This document shows positions 56,072 through 64,000 of a stretch of DNA of 64,000 nucleotides, in pieces (position 1 is the stretch's first letter; the number at the start of each line of letters is the position of its first letter). The DNA is from JAPLDP01 sp964628285 (GTDB lineage: Bacteria; Bacteroidota; Bacteroidia; Bacteroidales; JAGONC01), in contig CAZVNP010000010.1 in assembly GCA_964628285.1 (NCBI GenBank), positions 11,493 through 75,492 on the forward strand. The letters run 5' to 3'. Made by a program: the position numbers and the translations under genes. Below the pieces are notes generated by a model. That model made no database searches and was not told where the DNA came from. It worked only from the letters and a program-made list of their open reading frames with translations.

Positions 56072-56944
56072 ATGAAATTACATGCAATTCATACGGGCAA
56101 TCTGAAACTTGACGGCGGCACCATGTTCGGCATTGTCCCCAAAGTACTTTGGTCAAAGGTTTATCCCGCTGATGAGAATAACTTTTGTACCTGGTCCATG
56201 CGGTGCCTGCTGATTGAGGAGGGTGACCGCAGGATTCTGATCGACAATGGCATCGGCACCTATCACGATGAGAAGTTTATACGCAATTACGGTCTCAGCA
56301 GCGATGAATTGCTGGTGAAAGCTCTGGCCGGCATCGGAATAACGACGGACGACATCACCGACATGTTCCTCACCCACCTCCATTTCGACCATTGCGGCGG
56401 GAGCATCCGGTATAATGAAGACCATACCAAGCTTGTGCCCACATTTAAAAACGCTACTTACTGGGTGGGTAAATCACACTGGGAATGGGCCATTAAACCT
56501 AACAACAAGGAAAAAGGATCCTTTTTAAAAGAGGATATCCTGCCCATCATGGAAAGCGGCCAGCTGCAATTTATCACCCATGAAGGCGGGCTGTTCCCGA
56601 ATGTGGACGTAAGGTTCATCAATGGTCATACTGAGGGACAGGTCATTCCTTTCATCCGTTATAAGGATAAAACGGTGGTCTTCGTAGCCGATCTCTTTCC
56701 CTCTGTGGCACACCTACCGGTGCCATGGGTGATGGCCTATGACGTCCGACCTTTGGTGACAGTGCGTGAGAAAGAAGAGTTTCTGAAGGAAGCCCTCGAA
56801 AAGGATTATATTCTCTTCTTCGAGCATGATCTCTACCATGAATGCTGCACACTGCAGATGACTGAGAAAGGGATAAGAGAGAAGGAGACGTTCACGCTGG
56901 AAGAAGGAATGAAAATGGATACGGTGGTTCAGGATATTCGATGA
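56072..56944 (+). CDS. MBL-fold metallohydrolase
   Basis: I chose the ATG at 56072 (MKLHAIHTGNLKLDGG), 70 bases after buk; a longer frame upstream overlaps buk and has no support. This gives 290 residues. The metal motif THLHFDHCGG (His102, His104, Asp106, His107) is complete; INGHTEGQ supplies the next His, VADLFPS the bridging Asp, and FEHDLYHECC the last His. The layout resembles lactonase-like and metal-dependent hydrolases of unknown substrate. It has no signal peptide. It may be co-transcribed with ptb-buk; a link to the butyrate pathway is not shown. Confidence 0.85.
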   Translation: MKLHAIHTGNLKLDGGTMFGIVPKVLWSKVYPADENNFCTWSMRCLLIEEGDRRILIDNGIGTYHDEKFIRNYGLSSDELLVKALAGIGITTDDITDMFLTHLHFDHCGGSIRYNEDHTKLVPTFKNATYWVGKSHWEWAIKPNNKEKGSFLKEDILPIMESGQLQFITHEGGLFPNVDVRFINGHTEGQVIPFIRYKDKTVVFVADLFPSVAHLPVPWVMAYDVRPLVTVREKEEFLKEALEKDYILFFEHDLYHECCTLQMTEKGIREKETFTLEEGMKMDTVVQDIR

Positions 56945-57099
56945 CTTGAGTGAATAGTCACTGGCGTCTTTCCCAAAATTAAGCAGTTATGAGAAGAACC
57001 GTAAACTTAGTATATATCAATTAGTTAGAGTGATAATCTGTTGCAGATCGAGTCATACTTCAAAAATCGAACGTCGAACAGGGCACAATTATTTTAGCG

Positions 57100-58686
57100 C
57101 TACTCCTTCACAAATTTCCCGCTCACCGCCTCTCCTTCTATCACCACCCGCACCACATACAAACCAGTTGGCAAATTCTCAACGGATATATCCGTTTCTT
57201 TCACACGATCCGGAATAACCTCTGAATGCCATTTCTGACCGTAAACATCATAGATTTCAAGCGGTATATCCCCTTTGTAATTGTACTTCCAAGTCGTGAC
57301 ATTGAAACCAGAAGTATTTGAATGAGTTGTAACTACTCCAGGCAATTTTACTTGAATACGATCAAACGCCGGGTTGGGACTTATGGATAGTTGTGGTGAA
57401 TCTACTTCTTCTGTCTCTCTCAACCCGACGATATCACAGTCCAAGGGAATGGTATCCAAAACAATGGGATGTTCACATAAACTGTCATAAACAAACGGTT
57501 GGGTGTAAATGGTGTCATATTCCAAATCCTGATTGAATTTGTAAGCATAGATATCCCAATTGTTGCCAAAATAAAAGCCGCCCATAATTAAAAGTTTGTT
57601 GTCAAATGTTTTTATACTTCCCCGAAATGTGTTATCAGCTTCTATCACATCCTTCACCAATTGGATATTACCTGAGGTATCTATTTTAGCGATTCCTTCG
57701 ATTATCTCTCCTTCCGAGAATCGCCATCCGGCACCCACGGCTAAGGTTGAATCGCCTAACCAACTGATAGTTGTTGCTAATCCCAATTCAGTACTATCAT
57801 ATACATTACTATAAAATTGTTCTTCACCATCCTTGCTTGTTTTTAATAGTACCGGCGAATCACCATAATTTGGCTGATTACGAATATGCCTGCCTGCAGT
57901 GTATATATTATCCTTTTTATCTTCCACTGACATTACTCCATGGCCACTAAAATATTGCGTATATCCCCAGGGAAGGGTCCATCTTTCATTTCCGTCAAAA
58001 TCAGTTTTGATCAACAAGGGACGTTGTCTGTAAAGTGTCGTATCAGGATCAGGATAAGCTCCTTCACCTGTAATAAGGATACTGCTGTCGGAGGTCACAA
58101 GAAGATCGTACCCCTCTTCATTGACGATATCGGGTTCTGTTTGGGCATATACCTTCTTCCAAAGTGTATCACCCGCTTCATTAAAACACATCAGCCAGAT
58201 ACGTTCAGAGGGATTATAGCTGAAATCAGCCAGCAGGGCAACATAATTACCATTGGGAAGCTGTACGATGCGCGCACCAAAATCCATATTGTTTGGCAAA
58301 CTCAATATCTTGCACCATTCTTTCTCACCACAGGAATTTAGTTTCATCACAAATGGATCATAATAGGGATCGAACTTTTGGGTACTTCCAATTAATATAT
58401 ATCCTCCATTAAACGTCTGTTTAGCGTCAAGCAATCCTGTTTTATCCCCATATTGACCAATCTTTTTATCCCAAAGCATTTCCCCGTTGATATCTGTCTT
58501 AAATATCCATCCAAACTTAGGAATATTATACTGATTTATTTTACCAGCATAAAGATATCCTTTATCATATGATTCACTCAGGGAATAAGCATAACAGTCA
58601 ATATTATCACCATATATCCTTATCCATTCCTGAGAAGTAACAATTAATGGTAAAATTAAGAATGCAAAACACATTAAGCGTTTCAT
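57100..58686 (-). CDS. secreted repeat (propeller-like) protein with T9SS tail
   Basis: 528 residues with a signal peptide (MKRLMCFAFLILPLIVTSQ). The body is built from repeats such as GYLYAGKINQY ... WIFKTDINGEMLWDKKIG and GGYILIGSTQKFD ... VMKLNSCGEKEWCKIL. These give four to six PQQ-like or Kelch-like blades, so a beta-propeller is likely. The C-terminus (~440-528) is a T9SS sorting domain (ISPNPAFDRIQVKL ... NLPTGLYVVRVV ... SGKFVKE) with an unusual insertion of about 25 residues (TTHSNTSGFNVTTWKYNYKG) before the usual IYDVYGQ strand. It is convergent to the MBL gene and has 44 bases to the next minus-strand gene. Function unknown. Confidence 0.75.
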   Translation of the reverse strand: MKRLMCFAFLILPLIVTSQEWIRIYGDNIDCYAYSLSESYDKGYLYAGKINQYNIPKFGWIFKTDINGEMLWDKKIGQYGDKTGLLDAKQTFNGGYILIGSTQKFDPYYDPFVMKLNSCGEKEWCKILSLPNNMDFGARIVQLPNGNYVALLADFSYNPSERIWLMCFNEAGDTLWKKVYAQTEPDIVNEEGYDLLVTSDSSILITGEGAYPDPDTTLYRQRPLLIKTDFDGNERWTLPWGYTQYFSGHGVMSVEDKKDNIYTAGRHIRNQPNYGDSPVLLKTSKDGEEQFYSNVYDSTELGLATTISWLGDSTLAVGAGWRFSEGEIIEGIAKIDTSGNIQLVKDVIEADNTFRGSIKTFDNKLLIMGGFYFGNNWDIYAYKFNQDLEYDTIYTQPFVYDSLCEHPIVLDTIPLDCDIVGLRETEEVDSPQLSISPNPAFDRIQVKLPGVVTTHSNTSGFNVTTWKYNYKGDIPLEIYDVYGQKWHSEVIPDRVKETDISVENLPTGLYVVRVVIEGEAVSGKFVKE

Positions 58687-58730
58687 TGTCTTATTGTTAT
58701 AGTGTCATATTGTTTTATTGCATCGATACT

Positions 58731-61454
58731 TCACTTGAGTATAGTGATTTTTTTAGTATCGACCGGTCTATTGTTAATATACATGGATACCATATAGATC
58801 CCGTTATTTAAAGCACCGATCGGTATTACCAATTGATCCTGATCACCGGTTAGCTGATAACTTCCAACGACTTTACCTTTCATATCATGTATTATTATAA
58901 TAGCTTGTTCGTAAGATTGATCAATTTCATATTCTACTATGAAATAATTATTTGCCGGGTTGGGGAAAACGTCCAGGGATGATTCCTTTGGGTAAGCGAT
59001 TTCAGTGAACGGCCACTTCCCGCCAAATCCTGAATTCAACAATACAGGGAAATAAACCGGTTCTGCATAGTTTAGTAGTCCAAGGCGGATCAATAAATTA
59101 CGTGCATACACCGAAGGAAGATTATTACTACTTCCGGTAATTTCAAAAAGGGTGGCTATCTGGGAACTGTCCGGATAATGACCGTTAACGGAATCATTTT
59201 GTAATTGATGCAGTATGCCGATATAGGTCAGATAATTCTGGTGTGTTTGCAGCTCCTCGTCCGAGAGATTAAATACTGCCGGTATATTATTTAATTCATT
59301 ATTCATAAGGGTTGTATCCCCATTTTTAAAATAGTCAAAAGCAAGGCTGTATTTTGCTCCTAATTTATTTTCATTCTGTAACAGTGCTACCAGGCTGTCA
59401 TGAGCACCTACGTTTACCGTATCTTTCATATAATTACTAAATAACTCATTGAATGCGAGATCTCTGAGGTGTCTGTATCCTTTTACCTGGGCTTCCATGA
59501 TTTCCTTGCTACCCAGCGAATCTTGGCCTGCCATAATCTGATCTATCATGTAATCAGGTACCGGATCCCAACGGTCGTTGAGGGCATTTAACACTTCTTC
59601 CGATTTGGCAGATTGCGGGTTCGCAACCAGGATATCACGGATCATCGCATTGGGCAGTACATCTTCTTTGTAAATCGCTGATTTCATCACGGTGTCAGAA
59701 AGATAAGGCGATTCATCCAGCAATTGCTGATTCACCTCAAGAGCTTCATTTGGTACGCTCATCATGACATCCGTATTTAATTCCTCAGTATTTCCTCCAT
59801 CAACCAAAGCATTAAGAAGATTTTGCGTGCTGTCGGCCTTTTGTTCATTAAGTGCCATTATCGACTTTGGTGGTTGTGAACTGCCTCCACTAAGTCGTGA
59901 TGGACAGGCTGCTGTTTTTATATATTCAGCAAATCGATTTGGTTGGAGATGAATATCACCCTCGCAATAATTCTCATCGGGTATAATTTTATAATTAGTG
60001 TTATTGATTCCATGATATATATATTCAATATGATCACATTCATTATTAATGTCAAACAGGTAATGAGCTGAATAGGAAAAGGTGTTACCTGCAGGTTTGG
60101 TCGGATCGGTTTCATCTGATGGGATACCTTGAAGATAGGCAATCCCATCATCAGGAACAATATGGTTAATATAAATATCGCTTATATTTCCATCAAAATC
60201 ATTGCATTTCAAACACAGACCATCTACTGTAGAATTTTTATTGATTCCCTGACATTCTATTCCAACCTCAAGATCATTAAAACCATTGTTATATATTTCA
60301 TTGGCTTCGATTCCTGACTCGCTTACATTACAACCGACAGTTCTGTCAGGTAATTGCGGATCACTATTAAAAGTATTTGCTTCAACATGATACGCATTAC
60401 AATGATCAAGATAGAGTCCATAAATCGTATCAACGGTGGCGGCAAGACCATCATCCATGTTAAATGTATTTAATATTACTTCAGGTGTCTGATACCCACT
60501 AAGGAAGATCCCGCTTTTGTTATTCTGGAAAGTGGCTTTCTCGATATGAACTGGTATTACTGGGCTATCGGTCTCTGCATAAACACCGTAAGATAATCCT
60601 TCAAAAAGAGATTCATCCCAAAGATTGCATCCATTTACTCCACTCGGTATAAGACAAATAGGCATTACACTGAACGAAGAGTTATATGCATAAAGACCTG
60701 TCCCTCTTGAATTAGTAGGACAATTAACGGTTGAAAAATCATCAATGAAGTCACATCCTTCAAAAATTATATCATCACAATCTGTTAAAGATACGAAATA
60801 TTTTGAAATTGAACCCACATGAGTGACAGAATTCTCAATTTGAAATTGGCAATTATGAAAGCGTATTCCATCCACACCCTGCAGTTGAATCTTGTGTTCA
60901 TAATTATTCATATAGTAAGGATGGTCTTCATCAGTAATAAAGGAACAGTCAAGGAAACTGCAAAAATTACGAAACTCCAATCCTGTATAAGGATGGTGAT
61001 TGGTATAAGGTAAAATCTGTAAGTCAACTAAATTATTATTAAATATTGCATTTGTTGCCATTATAATTCCACCAGTTTTTGTCATATCATATTGACCCGG
61101 GTAATCTAATTTCGCAGTGAAAATGCCCATGATGGAATTTTCAATTGTCGCATTATTTTTCAGCTCAATATACCCCTGATTACTCCGGGTAAATTGATTA
61201 AGATTCGAGTTTCCCTGAAGTTCGATACCACCCCAGTATCCGTCACATGCTTTTGTTAAAATTCCTCCGTCTATAATCAACTCCGCTCCACTTTCAACTG
61301 TTACTTTAGCATTTTCTTTTAAATAAACGGTGGTTGTACTGTTAATTGTCAATTTCCCACCGGAATGGATCCGTAAATATTTGTCAATGTATTTATCTTG
61401 ATCCCAAATCACATTTGACCCCGAAATATCATAATTAACAAAATCAGCAGTCAT
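58731..61454 (-). CDS. parallel beta-helix protein with helical region and T9SS tail (N-terminus missing)
   Basis: 907 residues from an internal ATG; the frame is open further upstream to 61514 (…YSAYSNVNVIDESSGCMTADF) and no signal peptide exists, so the true start is lost. The first ~540 residues are beta-helix-like, with turns such as ENAKVTVESGAELIIDGGIL, NATIENSIMGIF and IEKATFQNNKSGIFLSGYQ. A helical part (~545-820) with repeated short motifs follows. The T9SS sorting domain (~830-907, VFPNPANNYFIVEY to KKITILK) is intact. The fragment at 61481-62068 very likely encodes the N-terminal part of the same protein; a frameshift near 61484-61514 separates the two. Role unknown; probably surface-exposed if made. 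Confidence 0.7.
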   Translation of the reverse strand: MTADFVNYDISGSNVIWDQDKYIDKYLRIHSGGKLTINSTTTVYLKENAKVTVESGAELIIDGGILTKACDGYWGGIELQGNSNLNQFTRSNQGYIELKNNATIENSIMGIFTAKLDYPGQYDMTKTGGIIMATNAIFNNNLVDLQILPYTNHHPYTGLEFRNFCSFLDCSFITDEDHPYYMNNYEHKIQLQGVDGIRFHNCQFQIENSVTHVGSISKYFVSLTDCDDIIFEGCDFIDDFSTVNCPTNSRGTGLYAYNSSFSVMPICLIPSGVNGCNLWDESLFEGLSYGVYAETDSPVIPVHIEKATFQNNKSGIFLSGYQTPEVILNTFNMDDGLAATVDTIYGLYLDHCNAYHVEANTFNSDPQLPDRTVGCNVSESGIEANEIYNNGFNDLEVGIECQGINKNSTVDGLCLKCNDFDGNISDIYINHIVPDDGIAYLQGIPSDETDPTKPAGNTFSYSAHYLFDINNECDHIEYIYHGINNTNYKIIPDENYCEGDIHLQPNRFAEYIKTAACPSRLSGGSSQPPKSIMALNEQKADSTQNLLNALVDGGNTEELNTDVMMSVPNEALEVNQQLLDESPYLSDTVMKSAIYKEDVLPNAMIRDILVANPQSAKSEEVLNALNDRWDPVPDYMIDQIMAGQDSLGSKEIMEAQVKGYRHLRDLAFNELFSNYMKDTVNVGAHDSLVALLQNENKLGAKYSLAFDYFKNGDTTLMNNELNNIPAVFNLSDEELQTHQNYLTYIGILHQLQNDSVNGHYPDSSQIATLFEITGSSNNLPSVYARNLLIRLGLLNYAEPVYFPVLLNSGFGGKWPFTEIAYPKESSLDVFPNPANNYFIVEYEIDQSYEQAIIIIHDMKGKVVGSYQLTGDQDQLVIPIGALNNGIYMVSMYINNRPVDTKKITILK

Positions 61455-61480
61455 GCAACCTGAGGATTCATCGATGACAT

Positions 61481-62068
61481 TTACATTACTGTAAGCGCTA
61501 TACGTATATATTTGTTATCTAAATCATTTAAAATTATATCAACTAAAGTATACAAAAGAAAAGGAGGCCTTAAAGACTCATTTTGGCTAAAATAGACCTT
61601 ATTAAATAAATAGTTATCTTCATTGAAGATAAGCATTTCCATATGAAATTTATTAGTCGGATTAAAAGGGCTAAGAATGTAAATATTATGTGTTACCGGA
61701 TTATATTTTAACGAGGAAAGCATTCCGCATTCATTTATTGACGAGTTTAAAAATTCCTGTTGAGTACAATCAAATATCTTAACTGTACCACTCTGTAACG
61801 AAGCATAAACCTTATTTGTATAAGGAGAAAATTCAAAATCGTATATAAATTCGTTTGGCAGTTCATATGAATATAAGCTAATATTGTTTATATCATTTAT
61901 ATCTAATCTTGAAAAGAAATTCGGCCTTTGAATAAAATAAATGTTTTTATTTGAAGGATCGAATTTTAATCCACTTGGTTTTAGAACAGATTCATCAAAT
62001 AGCAAGGTACTATTATTATTTAAGCAAAAAACTGTTCCATATAGCTCGTTTTCTGCAGAGGGTGTCAC
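61481..62068 (-). pseudogene. N-terminal beta-propeller fragment of the beta-helix gene, frameshifted and cut by the IS
   Basis: 195 codons from a GTG. Three or more propeller-type repeats are visible (GLKFDPSNKNIYFI, DFEFSPYTNKVYASL, SLKYNPVTHNIYILSP). The end (LNDLDNKYIRI) would continue sensibly as the YSAYSNVNVIDESSG of the next frame, as in SAYSNVxVID repeats, which indicates a one-base shift near an AT-rich run (about 61500-61512). There is no signal peptide; upstream, the frame crosses the left end of the IS and hits a TAG at 62099-62101 in its inverted repeat. The IS therefore probably removed the real start. Confidence 0.6.
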
Positions 62069-62082
62069 CCTAAAAAAAAATT

Positions 62083-62115
62083 GCCCCTCCTTGATATGCT
62101 ACTCTTTATACACAT
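62083..62115 (+). repeat. left terminal inverted repeat of the IS
   Basis: Its inner 17 bases are perfectly repeated, inverted, at 63605-63621; the outer 16 bases match in about half of positions. Confidence 0.65.
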
Positions 62116-62215
62116 TTTTTTAAGCTTTGAATGAACACCGGTATGTTAATAATATGATGAAAGTTGATTCCGAATAATTATCAAAAAATCTGATACTTGC
62201 AAAAAAACAAGTGTC

Positions 62216-63621
62216 ATGGAATACATTAGGATAACAAATCTACCAGATCAACGTCTGGAAAAAAGGGGCTAAAAATGCTAACTTTGATGCAAGAGAATCC
62301 AACAAGCGTAATCAATCAATCTCATTCTACGCATAAGGATAAAATTGCAGGATACAGGTTTATTAACAATAATAGGATACCACCCCAAATGTTAACCGAA
62401 TCATTACAGGAGCAATGTTTAAGAAATAGTAAAGGATTGGAACTTGTATGTTTACAAGACACGACAGAATATAATTATCAGCATCATTTGGAGCGATTAC
62501 AGGAGGATACTTTGGGTATAGTGGGCAATAATGTGGATCGAGGTTTTTTTGCTCATACCATGGTAAGTTTTGATGCGGAAAGCTGTTTGCCATTAAGGAT
62601 ACCCTATGTGAGATTGTGGAGCCGTGATCCTAATAAAAAGAACAAGAAAGAAAGGCGGTACAAAGCATTACCCATTGAAGAAAAAGAATCGTACCGATGG
62701 ATAGAGGCAGCAGAAAAGACTAAGGCATTATTACAAAGTGCAAAGCATATTACATTTATATCTGACAGAGAGAGCGATATATATCAAATATAGGACAGGA
62801 TACCAGATGATAAGACAGATTTAATCATACGATCCAGAACAGACAGAGCTTTATACGATAAACCCACAACCGTATACAAGCTGCTTGAAGAGCAGGAAAT
62901 AAAGGGGAGCTATATAATAGAAATCAAACAGGATAAACGAAAAAATCGGAGTAGTCGTAAAGTAAAGTTAAATGTAAAATATTCAGAAATAAAGGTAAGG
63001 AAGCCGGAATCGGTAATAGATGCTAACGACTCAGAAAAGGGATATGTGAGTATGTATGTTGTTGAGGCAAAAGAAGATTTAAGTACAATAAAAAATGGAG
63101 AGTCGCCTGTTCATTGGATATTATTTACAACTTATAATATTGGTGACTTTACCCAGGCCAGACAGATAATCAAATGGTATAGTTTCAGATGGCAGATAGA
63201 GCAATTTTTCAGGATAACAAAAAAGCAAGGAATCGATCTTGAGAGTAGTCAGTTGGAGACAGGAGAAGGACTAAAGAAGCTGGCATTGTTAGGATTTGCG
63301 ACAGCATTGAAAATTCTTCAATTATCACTGGCAAAGGATGGGAAACAAAATGACAAAGTCACAAAGTATTTTAGCAAAGACCAGATCATAGTTTTAGGAC
63401 TGCTCAATGAGCAACTTCAGGGTAATACTCAAAAACAACAAAATCCGTTTTACAAAAACTCACTTTCCTGGGCATCATGGATCATTGCCCGATTAGGTGG
63501 GTACTGTGGTTATAAATCTCAATCACCTCCGGGACCAATTACATTTAAAAGAGGATTAGATAAGTTCTATTATTTGACTACAGGTTTTTATCTCGCAAAA
63601 CGAGATGTGTATAAAGAGTAG
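62216..63621 (+). pseudogene. IS4-family DDE transposase with in-frame amber and N-terminal frameshift
   Basis: The frame 62275-63621 is one transposase interrupted by TAG at 62791-62793, right after the second catalytic motif (ISDRESDIYQI, then DRIPDDKTDLIIRSR). The first Asp is in LQDTTEYNY and the YREK-type motif is YSFRWQIEQFF ... TKKQ. The expected N-terminal helix (DQRLEKRG, from an ATG at 62216) is in another frame and joins the main one at the A6G4 run 62259-62268. Its stop codon lies inside the right inverted repeat. As it stands it should not make a working enzyme unless the amber is suppressed or is a sequencing error. Confidence 0.75.
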
Positions 63622-63637
63622 ATGTTGGGGGAAGGGC
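63605..63637 (-). repeat. right terminal inverted repeat of the IS
   Basis: ATGTGTATAAAGAGTAG is the perfect complement of the left inner repeat and includes the last codons of the transposase. Confidence 0.65.
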
Positions 63638-63705
63638 CTGGGATAGGGGCTGATTATTGTATGTTCGCCAATGAGTGTTGAAAATTGGGAAAGAGGCGTT
63701 TTATT

Positions 63706-63820
63706 TAACCACTGAGGAGCACGGAGGAAAATGGAGGTTCACGGAGGTGAAGGATTAGATTTCCTTCCTCTGTGGCGCCGTGGCGACCCTCTGTTCTACA
63801 TCCGTGTCCCTCTGTGGTTA
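63706..63820. repeat. imperfect inverted repeat, intergenic (TAACCAC ... GTGGTTA)
   Basis: TAACCACTGAGGAGCACGG on the left faces CCTCTGTGGTTA on the right across ~75 bases with further GGAGG/CCTCC-like matches (ACGGAGG repeated on the left). This kind of element recurs between genes in many environmental bacteria; no gene is visible here. Confidence 0.55.
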
Positions 63821-63855
63821 AGCAAAACATATCAACCCGGATAGCATCTCCTGTT

Positions 63856-63889
63856 CCGGCACGCGTTACAAACGCGCGCAAGCAAAGGT
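63856..63889 (+). repeat. 34-base direct repeat, copy 1
   Basis: CCGGCACGCGTTACAAACGC and following bases recur at 63946-63979 with two mismatches. The core ACGCGTTxCAAACGCG has near-palindromic character. Confidence 0.75.
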
Positions 63890-63906
63890 GTTGAGGTTCT
63901 TTAAGC

Positions 63907-63940
63907 TCCTCTCCTCTCAGGAGAGGGGTTGGGGTGAGGT
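63907..63940 (+). repeat. variant of the palindromic repeat seen at 53883
   Basis: CTCCTCTCCT CTC AGGAGAGGGG forms a hairpin with one mismatch and is followed by GGTTGGGGTGAGGT, the same kind of tail as GTTTGGGGTTGAGGT at 53908. Confidence 0.6.
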
Positions 63941-63945
63941 TTTTA

Positions 63946-63979
63946 CCGGCACGCGTTGCAAACGCGCGCAAGCAAGGGT
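63946..63979 (+). repeat. 34-base direct repeat, copy 2
   Basis: It differs from copy 1 by two bases (TTGCA for TTACA; AAGGGT for AAAGGT). The two copies start 90 bases apart. Bases 63638-64000 otherwise contain no gene that I can support. Confidence 0.75.
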
Positions 63980-64000
63980 AAGGGTTGCAAGTTACTTGAT

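Larger units (their letters stand above)
62083..63637 (+). mobile_element. IS4-family insertion sequence, degenerate (about 1.55 kb)
   Basis: The ends are inverted repeats: a 17-base perfect match (CTACTCTTTATACACAT at 62099-62115, its complement at 63605-63621) and a looser outer part (GCCC-TCC), which together set the boundaries. The single transposase reading frame is broken twice. No clear target-site duplication is visible. Length and transposase motifs fit the IS4 family. Confidence 0.7.

Noticed and set aside
62759..62795. Amber codon read as pyrrolysine or a programmed stop in the transposase
   Set aside because: Nothing else in the window uses an in-frame TAG in this way, and the N-terminal frameshift shows that the element is decaying.
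63705..63971. Minus-strand frame of 88 codons at the right edge
   Set aside because: It runs through intergenic inverted and direct repeats and has no recognisable protein character.

Overview
The window comes from a member of the Bacteroidota (Bacteroidales-like, probably anaerobic). Fourteen secreted proteins end in a C-terminal beta-sandwich of the type IX secretion system (T9SS) sorting kind (PNPxxx ... GxYxxxx ... KKxxxxK). Most starts lack a Shine-Dalgarno sequence, several leaders carry a TAnnTTTG-like -7 box, and each of two ECF sigma genes is followed by a VWxGIR-type membrane protein. A run of 100 N flanked on both sides by the same 55 bases suggests a metagenome scaffold built with a 55-mer graph. 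No rRNA, tRNA, CRISPR array or T9SS machinery gene is visible.

Layout: bases 1-23 kb hold a tandem array of large secreted peptidases. There is the 3' end of one probable gingipain-type (C25) gene and two full C25 genes, followed by three papain-fold (C1-like) genes that share an acidic, dockerin/EF-hand-like insertion between catalytic His and Asn. All carry PKD-like, Ig-like or adhesin-like modules and a T9SS tail. Bases 23-38 kb continue with an AlgX/AlgJ-like SGNH protein with C-terminal helical repeats, a seven-repeat FG-GAP propeller, a subtilisin, a multi-span membrane protein and a DUF5060/GH5-like glycosidase (these last three have overlapping ends), a secreted peptidylarginine-deiminase-family protein, and an FKBP lipoprotein.

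Bases 38.6-44.7 kb hold an ECF sigma operon: sigma factor, a protein with an anti-sigma-like N-terminus, one TM helix and a C-terminal barrel-like domain, then two PKD-rich T9SS proteins. On the minus strand follow tryptophanase, a MntP-like protein lacking both conserved aspartates, and QueD. Bases 47.8-52.1 kb hold a second ECF operon: sigma, anti-sigma-like protein, a DUF4097-like and a DUF2807-like envelope protein, and two small outer-membrane-type proteins. The assembly gap, a broken minus-strand gene, an M64 metallopeptidase and the butyrate pair ptb-buk with an MBL hydrolase follow.

Bases 57-64 kb look more AT-rich and decayed. Two minus-strand T9SS proteins lie there; the second is split by a frameshift and appears to be decapitated by an IS4-family element whose own transposase carries an amber codon and an N-terminal frameshift. 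The right edge is intergenic repeats.

Together the genes suggest a fermentative bacterium that secretes proteases, a glycosidase, a deiminase and adhesive proteins through the T9SS, and that makes butyrate by the kinase route and indole from tryptophan. These are inferences from sequence recognised by eye; no search was run.
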